Origin: Winogradskya consettensis
GTDB taxonomy: Bacteria > Actinomycetota > Actinomycetes > Mycobacteriales > Micromonosporaceae
Reading direction: 5' to 3'
NCBI RefSeq assembly: GCF_018332715.1
Contig: NZ_BOQP01000058.1
Location: 42,832-106,831, forward strand
DNA length: 64,000 nucleotides
The position numbers and the translations under genes are program-made. Numbering within the stretch: position 1 is the stretch's first letter; each line of letters begins with the position of its first letter. The notes beneath the pieces were generated by a model that saw only the letters and a list, made by a program, of their open reading frames with translations, did no database searches and was not told where the DNA came from. Shown here piece after piece: positions 52,059 to 60,329 of this stretch.

Positions 52059-52718
52059 GTGGCTCGAGGGATGTTGAAACGGCTCGTTGCCGCGACGGGG
52101 GCGCTCGCCGCGACCGTCGCTATCGGCCTGTCCCTGTCCTCGGCGCCGGCGAGCGCCGCACCCAAAGCGGCCGCGACGCCTGATTCCGTGCTGGTCACCG
52201 GCAAGTTCCCCGAGGGCAAGCTCGTCGTCAAGCAGGCCGAGCACCCCGACCTGTTCCAGCGGCTGCTGGGCGAGGTCAACTGGCTGGGTGCCGCCACGCC
52301 GACGACCACGCAGCCCAAGTCGGACAAGCTCGGCGTCAAGTTCACGGTCACCGTGCAGATCAAGGACAAGGCCAGCCAGGTCTACGACCTGTACCCGATG
52401 GCCTCCGGCGGGCCTCGCGCCTACCGGCCGGCCAAGCAGCCGACCGGCAAGAAGACCTCGGGCTGGTTCTACGGCCGGCTCTCCATGTCGGAGACGCTGC
52501 GGCTCAGCGGCCTCCCGCTGGACGCGAAGCCCGACGCGGTCGCCGGTGGCATCGGCGGCGGCGTGGGCGAGAGCGTCAACGAGGAGCTCGACCCGGTCGC
52601 CGTCGGCAAGGACGTCTTCGACCAGCTGCAGCGGCTGTTCCTGCTCAACGGCGCGGTCCTGCTCGTCGTCCTGCTCGGGCTGGCCGGCGTGGCGTACCTC
52701 ATCCGCCGCCGGATCTGA
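52059..52718 (+). CDS. Exported protein anchored by a C-terminal membrane helix
   Basis: A 219-residue protein with a signal peptide (cut near ASAAP, about residue 34), an external domain of beta type (KFTVTVQIKDKASQVYDLYP) with no recognised family, and a C-terminal membrane helix (LLVVLLGLAGVAYLI) followed by RRR. The topology suggests a cell-surface protein. The GTG at 52059 follows GGGGAGG. The last codons and stop lie in a 14-bp tandem repeat. No partner genes are obvious. Confidence 0.7.
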   Translation: MARGMLKRLVAATGALAATVAIGLSLSSAPASAAPKAAATPDSVLVTGKFPEGKLVVKQAEHPDLFQRLLGEVNWLGAATPTTTQPKSDKLGVKFTVTVQIKDKASQVYDLYPMASGGPRAYRPAKQPTGKKTSGWFYGRLSMSETLRLSGLPLDAKPDAVAGGIGGGVGESVNEELDPVAVGKDVFDQLQRLFLLNGAVLLVVLLGLAGVAYLIRRRI

Positions 52719-52750
52719 CCAGCCGGATCTGACCAGCCGGATCTGACCAG
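52709..52750 (+). repeat. 14-bp tandem repeat (three units) carrying the stop codon
   Basis: CCGGATCTGACCAG is repeated exactly at 52709, 52723 and 52737. Each unit carries TGA (52716, 52730, 52744). Because 14 is not a multiple of three, the three stops fall in three frames; the first is the real stop of the preceding gene. Confidence 0.92.
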
Positions 52751-52756
52751 GCGGGT

Positions 52757-53521
52757 CTAGCCGGCGGGCCGCACCGGGATGCGTAGGACGGGGCAGTCCG
52801 GGGCGGGTTGATTGCAGCGCTCGCCGAGGCCGAAACCGTCCAGCAGGCGCGGGTTCGTCGCCGCGTCCGCCACCTCGCGGGTGGTCAGCGGTGCCTCGCC
52901 CCGGTCCCGGTCGCCCGTGCCGCGCTCGCCGGTGACCTGCACCGCGATCGTGCGGCCGTCGACCACCCGGCGGGCGATCACCTCGTGCACCTGCCAGTCC
53001 CGGTCGTCGCTCTCGTCGTAGCGGGCGTACTCGAATCCGGACGCTGAACTGTCCGGTTCGGCGCAGGCGTTCGGGTCCGCGGCCACCGGCAGGCACAGGC
53101 CCGCGGGTGCGTCGAAGACTGCCACCTCGATCAGGCCACGGGATTCCCCACCGGCGCCGACGACCGCGTACTGCCGCCAGCCCGAACCGCGGTACGGCGG
53201 GCGGGGCACGATCCGGAACTCCTTGGCGTCGACCGGGGCGGCGAGGACGTTCAGCACCGGATCCAGCACTGCCGACGGGCGGGGCTGGGCGACCGCCACG
53301 GCCGCTGTCGAGCGTGGTTTGTGCCCGGGGAGCAGGACTGTCGTCAGGGCGTACCCGAGCAGAACGACCACGCAGACCGCGACCAGACCGGCGATGACCA
53401 CCGTGGCCGCCCGCCTGCAGCGCAGCCGTTCCGCGCGGCGGAAGATGTCGTCGACCGCGTCACCGATCGGCGGTTCGCCGGCGCACGCCCGTTCCAGGAC
53501 GGACGTCATCGCCGCGCTCAC
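52757..53521 (-). CDS. Membrane protein coupled to the SigE-type sigma gene
   Basis: A 254-residue protein with a short cytoplasmic N-terminus (about 1-38), one membrane helix (about 38-60, VVIAGLVAVCVVVLLGYAL), and an external domain with cysteine pairs (CLPVAADPNACAEP; CNQPAPDCPVL). Its GTG overlaps the sigma-factor stop as GTGA, so it is co-translated and may be an anti-sigma partner. It lacks a zinc-binding ZAS motif, so regulation would differ from classic ECF pairs. Confidence 0.7.
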   Translation of the reverse strand: MSAAMTSVLERACAGEPPIGDAVDDIFRRAERLRCRRAATVVIAGLVAVCVVVLLGYALTTVLLPGHKPRSTAAVAVAQPRPSAVLDPVLNVLAAPVDAKEFRIVPRPPYRGSGWRQYAVVGAGGESRGLIEVAVFDAPAGLCLPVAADPNACAEPDSSASGFEYARYDESDDRDWQVHEVIARRVVDGRTIAVQVTGERGTGDRDRGEAPLTTREVADAATNPRLLDGFGLGERCNQPAPDCPVLRIPVRPAG

Positions 53522-53991
53522 AGCGCACCGGCGGGTTGGGTCGCGCGCAACAGGTCACCGAAGGCGGCCAGCCCCTCGGCCTCGTACTCCGTGACCTTGC
53601 CGCCGTCGATGCCGAGCACGTCGGCCGTCTCGCCCACCGGCAGATGGCAGAAGTGGTGCAGGACCAGGACCGCGCGGCACTTCGGCGGCAGCCTGCGCAG
53701 GGCGTCGAGGACCAGGACCGTGTAGACGTCGCTGAGCGCCGCATCCGCGTCCTGCTCCCCCACTGCCTGCGGGTGTGCCACGAAGACGTGCTCGCGACGG
53801 CTGTGCGCGGGTTTGAAGGCCGACATCAGATCGCCGTACGCCCACAGGTCGAGATCGGCGACGTCCGGATCGGTCAGCGCCCTGGCCAGCGTGGCACGGG
53901 CGAGGCCGGCCGCCCGCGTCCAGTCCCCGCACATCAGGAAGGCCGCGCGGCGCAGGTGGGCGTACCGCTGGGCCACGTAGTCGTCGGTCAT
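53518..53991 (-). CDS. SigE-family (ECF-like) RNA polymerase sigma factor
   Basis: A 157-residue ECF-type factor. Region 2 (about 8-45, YVAQRYAHLRRAAFLMCGDW) is close to the SigE-family form, but the ARATLARALTDPD segment departs from the usual AEDLVQ motif. Region 4 (about 95-150, LDALRRLPPKCRAVLVLHHF, then VGETADVLGIDGGKVTEYEAEGL) is intact. The ATG at 53991 follows GGGAGG. It is followed by a membrane protein that may inhibit it. The altered region 2 may mean modified promoter choice or loss of activity. Confidence 0.8.
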   Translation of the reverse strand: MTDDYVAQRYAHLRRAAFLMCGDWTRAAGLARATLARALTDPDVADLDLWAYGDLMSAFKPAHSRREHVFVAHPQAVGEQDADAALSDVYTVLVLDALRRLPPKCRAVLVLHHFCHLPVGETADVLGIDGGKVTEYEAEGLAAFGDLLRATQPAGAL

Positions 53992-54053
53992 TCGGGCCTC
54001 CCTTTTGCCCCTTTTATAGGGCACAGCGGGGTGGCCTCGTCGCGGAACGGGGT

Positions 54054-54605
54054 CTACACGACCCGGACGGTGACCTCGACAAGGCGTACGAGATCGTCCA
54101 GGTCGGCGTCGAACTCGGCGCCGGCCGGGTCTCCCTGCGGGGTCGCCTCGGGCAGGCCGCCGGTCACCTCGCCGGTGGTGTAACCCAGCAGGAACGCGCA
54201 GATCATCCGGGTCAGCCGGGGCACGGTGTCCGGGGCCACGCCGGCGTCGTGCAGCGTGGCGCGCAGGGCCGCGGTCAGCCAGGAACTGCCGGGCGAAGGA
54301 CGGTTCAGCAGCAACGGGTATGCGCCGGGGTGCCGCAGCGACAGCCCCCGCACCGCCCGTCCGAGCGCCCGGAGCCGCTGCCGCCAGTCGATCTCCGCCG
54401 GGTCGCCGTCGTAGTCGGCCAGTTCCAGGTTCAGCAGATCGACCAGGCCGTCCAGCATGGCGTCCTTGCCGCCGACGTACGGGTACAGCGCCATCGACGT
54501 CAGCCCGACCCGTTCGGCGACCGCGCGCATGGACATCGCGGCCAGGCCGCGCTCGTCGACGAGGGCCAGGGCCTGGTCGAGGATCAGCCGTCTCTTGTCG
54601 TCCAC
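54054..54605 (-). CDS. TetR/AcrR-family regulator
   Basis: A 183-residue regulator. The N-terminal three-helix DNA-binding domain shows ALALVDERGLAAMSMRAVAERVGLTSMALYPYVGGKDAMLDGL. The C-terminal ligand domain is all helical. A GTG at 54605 is chosen; a TTG ten codons further upstream gives an arginine-rich leader and is less likely. It is monocistronic. Its target is probably nearby but not identified. Confidence 0.82.
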   Translation of the reverse strand: MDDKRRLILDQALALVDERGLAAMSMRAVAERVGLTSMALYPYVGGKDAMLDGLVDLLNLELADYDGDPAEIDWRQRLRALGRAVRGLSLRHPGAYPLLLNRPSPGSSWLTAALRATLHDAGVAPDTVPRLTRMICAFLLGYTTGEVTGGLPEATPQGDPAGAEFDADLDDLVRLVEVTVRVV

Positions 54606-54677
54606 CCGCTCACGGTGTCGGTCGCAGGGCCTCAACCGCGTCGTACGCGCCGGGCCGGTCCCTCTTTCAGGGGGCTC

Positions 54678-54890
54678 TCAGCACCAGCGGCCGGGTGGGC
54701 GGCCACGGCCGGCGGCGCGGCGGCGGGGCCGGACCGCGCCGTGCAGGTGGGCACCGGCCCAGCCGTGCAGCTGGGTGCGACAGCCCATGCGGTGCGGGAA
54801 GTCGTCGGCCGGCTCGGGGGCGAGCAGGGTGGGCAGGTCCTCGGTGCAGTCCTGCTCCGGGTCGGGGAGTACGCCCTCGTGGTCCGTCAC
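54678..54890 (-). CDS. Small protein with strong ribosome site, unknown
   Basis: A 70-residue ORF whose GTG lies five bases after AAGGAGG, the strongest ribosome site in this stretch. The N-terminal half is acidic (PDPEQDCTEDLPTLLAPEPA) and the C-terminal half is basic with ARG/GLY-rich repeats, ending in Cys. I do not recognise it. It stands between TetR and FasR genes. It may be a real short gene; an RiPP precursor is conceivable but no modifying enzyme is near. Confidence 0.5.
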   Translation of the reverse strand: MTDHEGVLPDPEQDCTEDLPTLLAPEPADDFPHRMGCRTQLHGWAGAHLHGAVRPRRRAAGRGRPPGRWC

Positions 54891-55125
54891 TGCCGCCTCC
54901 TTTCCGTGCTTCGCCGGGATACCCGGTCTCATCGGCACCGCGACCCCGCGCTTGACCTTCGACGGCTATCGAGTCAAGTACGCGGTCACGTACCAGGACG
55001 ACACGATGCCAGGTCACCGACCGGAATCGCAGGGAAGGCGCACCGCTATTACGGACAAATATCTCAAAAGGTACGCCTCTCGCCGCGCGCGCCGCGTTCC
55101 GGCGGCCGCCTGACATGCTGGTCCG

Positions 55126-56310
55126 GTGGCACGCAAACCCGCACCGACGAACGCCCCGCTGGCGGCCACCCTCCGCAAGGTCGAACGCAGCGCCGGCACC
55201 CTGGCCTCGGCCAGCGTGGCCCGGATGGAGGAGACGCTGCCCTGGTTCCGGGCACTGCCCGCGGACCAGCGCTCCTCGGTCATGCTCGTCGCGCAGGCCG
55301 GCATCCGCTCCCTGGTCGAATGGCTGCGCTCGGGCGGGACGGCCGCCGGCACCCAGGAGATCTCCGACGAGGTCTTCGCGGCCGCGCCCCGGACCCTGGC
55401 CCGCGCGATCACGCTGACCCAGACCGTCCAGCTGATCAAGGTGACCATCGACGTCGCCGAGTCCGAGGTGCAGGCCCTCGCCGCCGACGGCGAGGAGGAC
55501 GCGCTGGCCATGGCCATCCTCAAGTTCTCCCGCGAGATCGCGTTCTCCGCCGCCCGCGTCTACGCCCGGGCCGCCGAGACGCGCGGCGCGTGGGACACCC
55601 GGCTGCAGGCCCTGCTCGTGGACGCCCTGCTGCGTGGCGACTCCTCCGACGTGCTCGCCAGCCGCGCCGCGGCCCTGGGCTGGGCCGACGCACCGCCCGT
55701 CTCGGTGGTGGTGGGCCGCTCCCCGGGCGGCGACCACACCGTGGTGCTGCACTCGCTCTACCGCGCCGCGCGACGGGCCCGGGTCGAGGTCATCGGTGGC
55801 GTGCACGGCGACCGGATCGTGGTGGTGATGGGCGGCGCCACCGACCCCCTCGCCACGGCGACGCAGCTCGCGGGCGCGTTCGGCGACGGGCCGATCGTCG
55901 TCGGGCCGGCCGTGCCCTCACTGGACCAGGCCACCGAGTCGGCCCGTGCCGCGCTCGCCGGATTCCGGGCCGCGCCCGCCTGGCCCGCCGCGCCGAAACC
56001 CGTGGCCGCCGACGACCTGCTGCCGGAACGGGCCCTGGCCGGGGACCCCGAGGCACGGCGGGCGCTGCGGCATGACGCGTACGGCTCGCTGTCGCGGGCC
56101 GGGGGCGGGCTGCTCGAAACCCTGGATGCCTTCTTCGGGGCGGGCGGGGTGCTGGAGAGCGCGGCCCGCGAGCTCTACGTCCATCCGAACACGGTCCGAT
56201 ACCGGCTCAAAAGGGTGACCGAAGTGACCGGGCTGTCGCCGCTGGACGGGCGCCACGCGTTCGCCCTGCGCATGGCGATGACCATCGGCCGGCTCGACCC
56301 GGCGACGTGA
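55126..56310 (+). CDS. fasR: FasR-type transcriptional activator of fatty-acid synthesis
   Basis: A 394-residue regulator of the PucR/CdaR type. The C-terminal helix-turn-helix ESAARELYVHPNTVRYRLKRVTEVTG (about 345-370) is diagnostic; the central part is a GGDEF-like degenerate domain and the N-terminus is helical. In Streptomyces coelicolor and Mycobacterium, FasR stands directly upstream of, and activates, fatty-acid synthesis genes; here it precedes fabD by 118 bp. It starts with GTG at 55126. Confidence 0.9.
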   Translation: MARKPAPTNAPLAATLRKVERSAGTLASASVARMEETLPWFRALPADQRSSVMLVAQAGIRSLVEWLRSGGTAAGTQEISDEVFAAAPRTLARAITLTQTVQLIKVTIDVAESEVQALAADGEEDALAMAILKFSREIAFSAARVYARAAETRGAWDTRLQALLVDALLRGDSSDVLASRAAALGWADAPPVSVVVGRSPGGDHTVVLHSLYRAARRARVEVIGGVHGDRIVVVMGGATDPLATATQLAGAFGDGPIVVGPAVPSLDQATESARAALAGFRAAPAWPAAPKPVAADDLLPERALAGDPEARRALRHDAYGSLSRAGGGLLETLDAFFGAGGVLESAARELYVHPNTVRYRLKRVTEVTGLSPLDGRHAFALRMAMTIGRLDPAT

Positions 56311-56342
56311 AACATCCCTTAGTGGGACAGGCACCAGGGGTC

Positions 56343-56361
56343 TTTGTAGGAAACCAACAAC
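56343..56361 (+). promoter_or_regulatory. Candidate FasR operator before fabD
   Basis: TTTGTAGG-AAA-CCAACAAC is an imperfect inverted repeat (six of eight positions match) located 68-86 bp before fabD. Position and symmetry suit the known activation of fab genes by FasR. I cannot compare it with the published consensus here. Confidence 0.4.
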
Positions 56362-56428
56362 GTCGGTCGTAGGGTTTGGTCCCGTGCGACACCTTCGTAA
56401 TGACCTCCGATCCGGGAGAGTCATAAGC

Positions 56429-57361
56429 GTGCTCGCAGTCCTCTCCCCCGGCCAAGGCTCCCAGAAGCCCGGCTTCCTCGCCCCCTGGCTCGATCTGCCC
56501 GGCGCCCAGGACCGCCTGACCTCCTGGTCGGCGCTGTCCGGTGTCGACCTCGTCCACCTCGGGACGGAGGCCGACGCCGAGGAGATCAAGGACACCGCGC
56601 GGACGCAGCCCCTGCTCGTCGCGGCCGCCCTGCTCGCGGCCGAGCACCTCCCGCTCGCGAGCGTCGACGTCGTCGCCGGTCACAGCGTCGGCGAGCTCGG
56701 CGCCGCCGCCCTCGCCGGGGTGCTGACCCCGGAGACCGCCATCACCCTGGCCGGGGTGCGTGGCCGGGAGATGGCCGCCGCCTGCGCGCTGGAGCCGACC
56801 GGCATGAGCGCCGTCCTCGGCGGTGACGCCGACGCGGTCCTCGCGGGCATCGAGGCACACGGGCTCTACCCGGCCAACCGCAACGCCACCGGCCAGATCG
56901 TGGCCGCCGGCGCCCTCGACGCGCTCGCGAAGTTCGCCGCCGAGCCGCCCGCAGCCGCCCGGGTCCGTGCGCTGGCCGTCGCCGGGGCATTCCACACGCC
57001 GTACATGGCGCCCGCCGAGAAGGCCCTGGGCCTCGCTGCCGCCGAGGTCAGCGTCGCCGACCCGGCCCGCGTGGTCCTGTCGGACCTGGACGGCACGTCC
57101 GTGACCGACGGCCGGGAGCTGCTGCAGCGCCTGGTCCGTCAGGTCACCGCCCCCGTCCGCTGGGACCTGGTCATGAAGACCCTGCGCGAGCTGGGCGTCA
57201 CCGGCATCATCGAGCTGCCGCCCGCCGGCACCCTGGCGGGGATCGTCAAACGCGAGCTCAAGGGCGAGAACGCCCCCGAGATCGTCACCCTGAACAACCC
57301 CGGTGACCTGGACGCTGCCCGCGACCTCATCGCCCGCCACACTGCGACCGAAGGAGCATGA
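56429..57361 (+). CDS. fabD: Malonyl-CoA:ACP transacylase
   Basis: A 310-residue FabD that moves malonyl from CoA to ACP. SPGQGSQKPGF is the N-terminal signature, VAGHSVGELGAAALAGV carries the active-site Ser (about residue 88), and VAGAFHTPYMAPA supplies the catalytic His. The GTG at 56429 is 8 bp after GGGAGAG; an earlier GTG at 56384 is not preferred. It is the first gene of the fabD-fabH-acpP-fabF operon. Confidence 0.96.
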   Translation: MLAVLSPGQGSQKPGFLAPWLDLPGAQDRLTSWSALSGVDLVHLGTEADAEEIKDTARTQPLLVAAALLAAEHLPLASVDVVAGHSVGELGAAALAGVLTPETAITLAGVRGREMAAACALEPTGMSAVLGGDADAVLAGIEAHGLYPANRNATGQIVAAGALDALAKFAAEPPAAARVRALAVAGAFHTPYMAPAEKALGLAAAEVSVADPARVVLSDLDGTSVTDGRELLQRLVRQVTAPVRWDLVMKTLRELGVTGIIELPPAGTLAGIVKRELKGENAPEIVTLNNPGDLDAARDLIARHTATEGA

Positions 57362-57363
57362 CC

Positions 57364-58314
57364 ATGACCGCGGGTTCCCGCATCGTGGCGCTGGGCCACT
57401 ATCAACCCTCGAAAGTGGTCACCAACAACGACCTGGCCCAGCTCATGGAGACCAACGACGAGTGGATCCGCGACCGGGTCGGCATCGCCGAACGCCGGGT
57501 CGCCGACGCCGAGTCGGTCGCCGACATGTCCACGTTCGCCGCTGAGAAGGCTCTCGCCGGCTCCGGGCTGACCGCCGCCGACATCGACATGGTCGTCGTC
57601 GCCACCTGCTCCTCGATCGACCGGTGCCCGAACGTCGCGACCCGCGTCGCCGCGCGCCTCGGCATCACCGCGCCCGCCGCGTTCGACCTGAACACCGCGT
57701 GCTCCGGCTTCTCCTACGGGCTGGCCACCGCCGACCACGCGATCCGGGCCGGGGCCACCCGCCACGCCCTCGTGATCGGCGCCGAGAAGCTCTCCGACCT
57801 GACCGACTGGACCGACCGCACCACCGCGATCCTCTTCGGTGACGGCGCCGGTGCCGCGATCGTCAGCGGCGTCCCCGACGGCGAGCAGGCCGGCATCGGC
57901 CCGGTGCTCTGGGGTTCCGCCCCGGAGAAGGGCGAGGCGCTGCGGATCGAGGGGCGCACCCCGTACATCAAGCAGGACGGTCAGGTGGTCTTCCGCTGGG
58001 CGACCACCGCGCTCGCGCCGCTCGCCCTGCAGGCCTGCGAGCGGGCCGGCGTCAAGCCGTCCGAGCTCGCGGCGTTCGTGCCGCACCAGGCCAACACCCG
58101 CATCATCGACGGCATCGTCAAGCGGCTGGGCCTCGGCCCCGACGTGGTCATCGCCAAGGACCTGGTCGAGTCGGGCAACACCTCCGCGGCTAGCATCCCG
58201 CTGGCGCTGTCCAAGCTGGTCGAGAAGCGCGAGGTGCCCTCGGGCGCTCCGGTGCTGCTCTTCGGCTTCGGCGGCGGCCTCACCTACGCCGGACAGGTCA
58301 TTCGCTGTCCGTAA
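57364..58314 (+). CDS. fabH: 3-Oxoacyl-ACP synthase III (KASIII)
   Basis: A 316-residue KASIII that starts fatty-acid chains by condensing an acyl-CoA with malonyl-ACP. The triad is Cys in NTACSGFSYG (about residue 112), His in FVPHQANTRIIDG and Asn in VESGNTSAASIP. Actinobacterial FabH often prefers branched acyl-CoAs. The second of two ATGs (57364) fits the AAGGAG spacing better than the one at 57358 that overlaps the fabD stop. Confidence 0.95.
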   Translation: MTAGSRIVALGHYQPSKVVTNNDLAQLMETNDEWIRDRVGIAERRVADAESVADMSTFAAEKALAGSGLTAADIDMVVVATCSSIDRCPNVATRVAARLGITAPAAFDLNTACSGFSYGLATADHAIRAGATRHALVIGAEKLSDLTDWTDRTTAILFGDGAGAAIVSGVPDGEQAGIGPVLWGSAPEKGEALRIEGRTPYIKQDGQVVFRWATTALAPLALQACERAGVKPSELAAFVPHQANTRIIDGIVKRLGLGPDVVIAKDLVESGNTSAASIPLALSKLVEKREVPSGAPVLLFGFGGGLTYAGQVIRCP

Positions 58315-58346
58315 GCAAGACCACCATCGAAGGGAAAGACCACACA

Positions 58347-58589
58347 ATGGCAACTCGCGAAGAGATCACCTCCGGCCTCGCCGAGATCCTCGAAGAGGTC
58401 GCCGGGGTGAACCCGGAGGACGTCGCCGAGGAGAAGAGCTTCACCGACGACCTGGACGTCGACTCGCTGTCCATGGTCGAGGTCGTGGTGGCAGCCGAGG
58501 AGAAGTTCGGCGTCAAGATCCCCGACAACGAGGTCCAGAACCTCAAGACCGTCGGCGACGCCGTCTCCTTCATCGAGGCGAACCACTGA
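58347..58589 (+). CDS. acpP: Acyl carrier protein
   Basis: An 80-residue acidic carrier whose phosphopantetheine arm holds the growing acyl chain. The modified serine is S40 in DDLDVDSLSMVE. Length and charge are typical of the fatty-acid-synthesis ACP. It lies 33 bp after fabH and 1 bp before fabF. Confidence 0.97.
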   Translation: MATREEITSGLAEILEEVAGVNPEDVAEEKSFTDDLDVDSLSMVEVVVAAEEKFGVKIPDNEVQNLKTVGDAVSFIEANH

Positions 58590-58590
58590 C

Positions 58591-59817
58591 ATGAGTGTCA
58601 CTGACGTCGTCGTCACCGGGCTCGGCGCGACGACCCCGCTTGGCGGGGACGTCGCGTCCACCTGGGACGCCATGCTCGCCGGCCGCTCCGGGGTGACCCC
58701 GCTCACCGCGGAGTGGGCCGAGCAGCTGACCGTACGCATCGCCGGGCAGCTCGCCGTCGACCCCTCCGAGGTCATCGACCGGGTCCGGATGCGCAAGCTC
58801 GACCGCTCCGAGGCGATCGCCCTGATCGCCGCGAAGCAGGCCTGGGCCGACTCGGGCCTCGAAGGCTCCGGGCTCGACCCGGAACGCCTCGCCGTCAGCT
58901 TCGGCAGCGGCATAGGGGGCGCGGTCACCCTGCTCAACCAGGACGACATCCTGGAGGCCTCGGGCCCGCGCCGGGTCAGCCCGCACACCGTGCCGATGCT
59001 CATGCCCAACGGCCCCGCGGCCTGGATCGGCATCGACCTGCAGGCACGGGCCGGCGTGCACTCCATGGCCAGCGCCTGCGCCACCGGTTCCGAGGCGCTG
59101 TCCCTGGCCCTCGACATCATCCGCTCCGGCCGCGCCGACGTGGTCGTCGCGGGCGGCACCGAGGCGGTCATCCACCCGCTTCCGCTCGCCGGTTTCGCCT
59201 CGATGCGCGCCATGTCGACGCGCAACGACGAGCCGGAGAAGGCCTCCCGCCCGTGGGACAAGGGCCGCGACGGTTTTGTCATGGGTGAAGGCTCGGGCGC
59301 CCTGGTGCTCGAGCGCTACGACCACGCCGTCGCCCGGGGCGCGCGCATCTACGCGCGGCTCGCCGGCGCCGGCATCACCTCCGACGGCTTCGACATCGTC
59401 CAGCCCGACCCGGACTGCAAGGGCGGCATCCGCGCGATGACCAAGGCGATCCAGGACGCCGGCCTGACCGGCGCCGACATCGCCCACGTCAACGCGCACG
59501 CCACCTCGACCCCGGCCGGCGACATGGGCGAGATCAAGGGCATCCGCGCCGCCGTCGGCGACCACCCGGTGATCACCTCGACGAAGTCCATGTCGGGTCA
59601 CCTCCTCGGCGCCGCCGGCGCCCTGGAGTCGATCGCCACCATCCTGGCCATCCGGGACAGCGTCGTACCTCCGACGATCAACCTGGACGACCCGGACGAC
59701 CGCCTCGACCTCGACGTGGCGGCCCACAAGGCCCGCCCCCTCGAGATCGCGGCGGCGATGAACAACTCGTTCGGCTTCGGCGGTCACAACGTAGCCCTGG
59801 TCTTCACCCGGGTGTGA
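58591..59817 (+). CDS. fabF: 3-Oxoacyl-ACP synthase II (KASII)
   Basis: A 408-residue condensing enzyme that extends acyl-ACP chains. The active-site Cys is in SACATGSEAL (about residue 161), and the two His residues are in HVNAHATSTPAGD and GHLLGAAGALE. NNSFGFGGHN is the usual C-terminal motif. It closes the fab operon, which ends at a T-run hairpin. Close equivalents in mycobacteria are KasA/KasB. Confidence 0.96.
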   Translation: MSVTDVVVTGLGATTPLGGDVASTWDAMLAGRSGVTPLTAEWAEQLTVRIAGQLAVDPSEVIDRVRMRKLDRSEAIALIAAKQAWADSGLEGSGLDPERLAVSFGSGIGGAVTLLNQDDILEASGPRRVSPHTVPMLMPNGPAAWIGIDLQARAGVHSMASACATGSEALSLALDIIRSGRADVVVAGGTEAVIHPLPLAGFASMRAMSTRNDEPEKASRPWDKGRDGFVMGEGSGALVLERYDHAVARGARIYARLAGAGITSDGFDIVQPDPDCKGGIRAMTKAIQDAGLTGADIAHVNAHATSTPAGDMGEIKGIRAAVGDHPVITSTKSMSGHLLGAAGALESIATILAIRDSVVPPTINLDDPDDRLDLDVAAHKARPLEIAAAMNNSFGFGGHNVALVFTRV

Positions 59818-59826
59818 CCTAGGTCC

Positions 59827-59853
59827 GGGCGTCCCCGCAAGGGGGCGCCCTTT
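59827..59853 (+). terminator. Rho-independent terminator of the fab operon
   Basis: GGGCGTCCCC (59827-59836) pairs with GGGGGCGCCC (59841-59850) around a GCAA tetraloop, with one G-T wobble, and TTT follows. It starts 10 bp after the fabF stop. Confidence 0.85.
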
Positions 59854-59867
59854 CCTGTTCCCAGCGG

Positions 59868-60320
59868 TCAGACGCTGTATTCGTCGACGCTGACGTCCGC
59901 GTCGATCGACACGAGGAAGGCCAGGTCGGCGATGGTGAGATGCCAGCCGAGCAGTGACTCCGGCGGGCCGTCCTCGGCCGCCTGCGGGTCGCCGTCGTCC
60001 ACCTCGAAGTAGCGGACGATCTGCAGGACCGCCTCGATCTCGCCCGGCTCCACCAGCTCCCGGATGCCGTTGGCCAGGGGCCGGATCCGGTCCAACACCT
60101 CGGAGACCTGCTCGTCGACGGTCATCCGGGGCTTACGACATTCGACAGCCCACGTATGGGTGGCCGGGACCGGCGGCGTGGTCTGGCTTGACCCCCGGAC
60201 CCCGACCCGATCGGGCTGAAAGCCCAGTTTCGCGGTTATCGCCTCCGGCGTCGTGATATCGCTCTTCAGGGCAAAGTACACATACTGCTTAACCAGGACC
60301 GAGCCCTCATCATCACTCAC
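59868..60320 (-). CDS. DUF4279 protein
   Basis: A 150-residue soluble protein with the DUF4279 pattern: VYFALKSDITTPEAITAKLG, then GFQPDRVGVRGS, HTWAVE, and the acidic C-terminus. The family is widely spread, occurs as single genes, and has no proven role; some members sit near polymorphic-toxin or immunity genes. It is convergent with fabF. Confidence 0.78.
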   Translation of the reverse strand: MSDDEGSVLVKQYVYFALKSDITTPEAITAKLGFQPDRVGVRGSSQTTPPVPATHTWAVECRKPRMTVDEQVSEVLDRIRPLANGIRELVEPGEIEAVLQIVRYFEVDDGDPQAAEDGPPESLLGWHLTIADLAFLVSIDADVSVDEYSV

Positions 60321-60329
60321 CCCCGAACG

